From: Meconema thalassinum
Lineage: Eukaryota; Arthropoda; Insecta; Orthoptera; Tettigoniidae
Assembly: GCA_946902985.2 (NCBI GenBank)
Contig: OX336389.2
Location: 345,872,444-345,936,443, forward strand
DNA length: 64,000 nt
Direction of reading: 5' to 3'
The stretch's first letter is position 1. Every line of letters starts with the position of its first letter. This document shows, piece by piece, positions 62,984 to 64,000 of the stretch. The position numbers and the translations under genes were made by a program. The notes under the pieces were generated by a model. The model did no database searches. It was not told the DNA's origin and was given only the letters and a program-made list of their open reading frames with translations.

Positions 62984-63461
62984 ACGAACCAAAACAGGAT
63001 GTGACTTGTTTCACAAGGAGGACAGTAATAATGTCATCTCACACGTGTTCACATGTATTTCGTCACTTTCCTTTCATATCGTTATGAGATTGTAGTAGTG
63101 AGGGCTGGCGAACAATGTCAGTTCAACATACTGCTTTACATACAAATGTAGTTAGGTCCTTTGGCATAATTTGAATAAATTTCATGGGCCAGTCCATAGG
63201 GAGCAGGCCAAAGGGGCCGGTCCAAAGGGATCAGTCAAAAGATGATGATGATAATTGTTGTTTTAAGGGGCCTAAAATCTAGGTTATCGGCCCAGGGATC
63301 AGTCAAAAGGGGCCCGTCAACAAGGACCTGTCAACAAGGACCCGTCAACAAGGACCCGTCCACAAGGAACTGTCAACAATGACCTGTCAACAGGGACGCG
63401 TCCACAGGGACCAGTCCAAAGGGACAAATCAACAATGACAGGGGCTCTCACCTCAAGGTCT
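62984..63461 (-). repeat. Polinton B right terminal inverted repeat
   Basis: Reverse complement of the left TIR with scattered differences and a different number of 15-bp units (63310-63430). It contains the matching (GAT)n and GGGGCCTAAAATCTAGGTTATC tail. Confidence 0.9.
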
Positions 63462-64000
63462 GAATAAATTAATTGAATTTTGGAATCTTGTAGAGACGTA
63501 TTCTCCGGACATTGTCATTGCAACTGAATCTTGGTTATATGAGGACATAAATAGTAGCGAAATAATTCAAGGGACCTACGAGATGTACAGAAGGGATCGG
63601 GGGAAGCGAGGTGGTGGGCTATTTATTTGTGTGCGCAAAAATATAGCTAGTTTCTTAAAGTGGGCTGATATGGATCATGAAATGTTATGTGTACAAATTT
63701 CGGATAAAGGAAATAAATTCCCTCTTCAGGTGATAGGGGCGTATAGAGCACCGAAAGATAACCTTTCTCTTCTCGAAACACTGTATGATAAAACTTGTAC
63801 GGGTAATGCTATGAAAAAGAGCATAATAATTGCTGGAGAATTAAACCTCCCCAAAGTAGACTGGTCTGGTGAGTCAACTAGCTGTGGTCAGGCTCAGAGC
63901 GCTGCAAATAAATTCTTAAGGGAGGGGGGGGGGGATTTTCCCAAGTAGTTGACTTCCCAACTAGAGACAATAATACCTTAGATGTTTATCTCGTAAGGCC
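63462..64000 (+). pseudogene. LINE ORF2 fragment (endonuclease), runs off the window
   Basis: Open from the Polinton B boundary: LIEFWNLVETYSPDIVIATE, SWLYEDINSSEII, MYRRDRGKRGGGLFI, VIGAYRAPKD, IIIAGELNLPKVDWSG, then a poly-G shift near 63930 and VDFPTRDNNTLDVYLV. It is related to LINE 1's endonuclease but not identical. The 5' part is missing at the Polinton boundary and is not found at the left boundary. Confidence 0.75.

Larger units (their letters stand above)
37533..63461. mobile_element. Polinton B: older, interrupted Polinton/Maverick element
   Basis: Inverted repeats begin AGGCCTTGAGGTGAGAGCCCC at 37533 and end in the reverse complement (AGACC variant) at 63461. The gene order matches Polinton A: integrase, DUF8207, ATPase, fibre-like, pX/protease, penton, small ORF, MCP, accessory gene (BIR here), VDxQGF, small gene, PLA2, polB. 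The span is 25.9 kb because element C (7.0 kb), a 2.4-kb transposon and a SINE have inserted; without them it is near 16.3 kb. Nearly every gene carries stops or frameshifts. The 6-bp flanks CATGTC and GAATAA do not match, so one flank has been replaced or the duplication has decayed. Confidence 0.9.

Noticed and set aside
37527..63467. 6-bp target duplication for Polinton B (CATGTC / GAATAA)
   Set aside because: The two flanks do not match in any shift that keeps AG ends.

Overview
The window is eukaryotic nuclear DNA, almost certainly from an insect. It is packed with transposons: two families of LINE retrotransposons, tRNA-derived SINEs, a mariner/Tc1 relic, a Helitron relic and interstitial (TTAGG)n insect-telomere-type arrays. 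There are spliceosomal introns and no host gene that I can recognise. The TTAGG-type repeats argue against Diptera; a polyneopteran such as an orthopteran is plausible, but that is only an impression.

The main content is three Polinton/Maverick-type (adintovirus-like) DNA elements. Polinton A (6173-25767, 19.6 kb) is complete: about 0.6-kb terminal inverted repeats (TIRs) starting AG, and an exact 6-bp target duplication (AAGAGA). It encodes integrase, a DUF8207-type protein, packaging ATPase, a fibre-like repeat protein, a pX-like/adenain-type protease, penton, major capsid protein (MCP), an unrecognised protein with a duplicated domain, a 'VDxQGF' protein, a parvovirus-type phospholipase A2, protein-primed-type DNA polymerase B, an OB-fold-like exon and a small spliced acidic protein. 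Only a few nonsense or frameshift lesions are visible. Polinton B (37533-63461) has the same order with roughly 70% similar capsid genes (judged by eye), but it is older and riddled with stops and insertions. Where Polinton A has the duplicated-domain gene, B has a BIR (inhibitor-of-apoptosis-like) gene, and its polymerase is of a clearly different type with N-terminal C2H2 zinc fingers. Element C (41543-48569, 7.0 kb) is a small Polinton-like element that carries only a polymerase-B gene between about 0.63-kb TIRs. It sits inside B's fibre-like gene with an exact CAGCAC duplication.

Layout: 1-960 no gene; 961-4990 LINE 1 (SGNH-esterase ORF1, broken ORF2); 5146-5345 mariner/Tc1 relic; 6173-25767 Polinton A; 26212-29460 non-coding repeats with a LINE-tail fragment; 29461-31225 nothing recognised; 31226-36625 LINE 2 with a 1.36-kb repeat insertion; 36640-37532 repeats; 37533-63461 Polinton B with nested element C, a SINE in the BIR gene and a 2.4-kb TIR transposon (carrying Helitron and SINE remnants) in polB; 63462-64000 a third LINE fragment.

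In the Polintons the genes fall into a virus-like plan. Integration genes read leftwards and the morphogenesis block reads rightwards from a shared divergent promoter. The replication genes read leftwards from the far end, preceded by introns or upstream sequence full of tandem repeats. TATA boxes are buried in the 3' ends of upstream genes and are conserved between A and B. The TIRs of A hold perfect inverted AGGTCA palindromes of the ecdysone-receptor type and CRE-type TGACGTCA sites.
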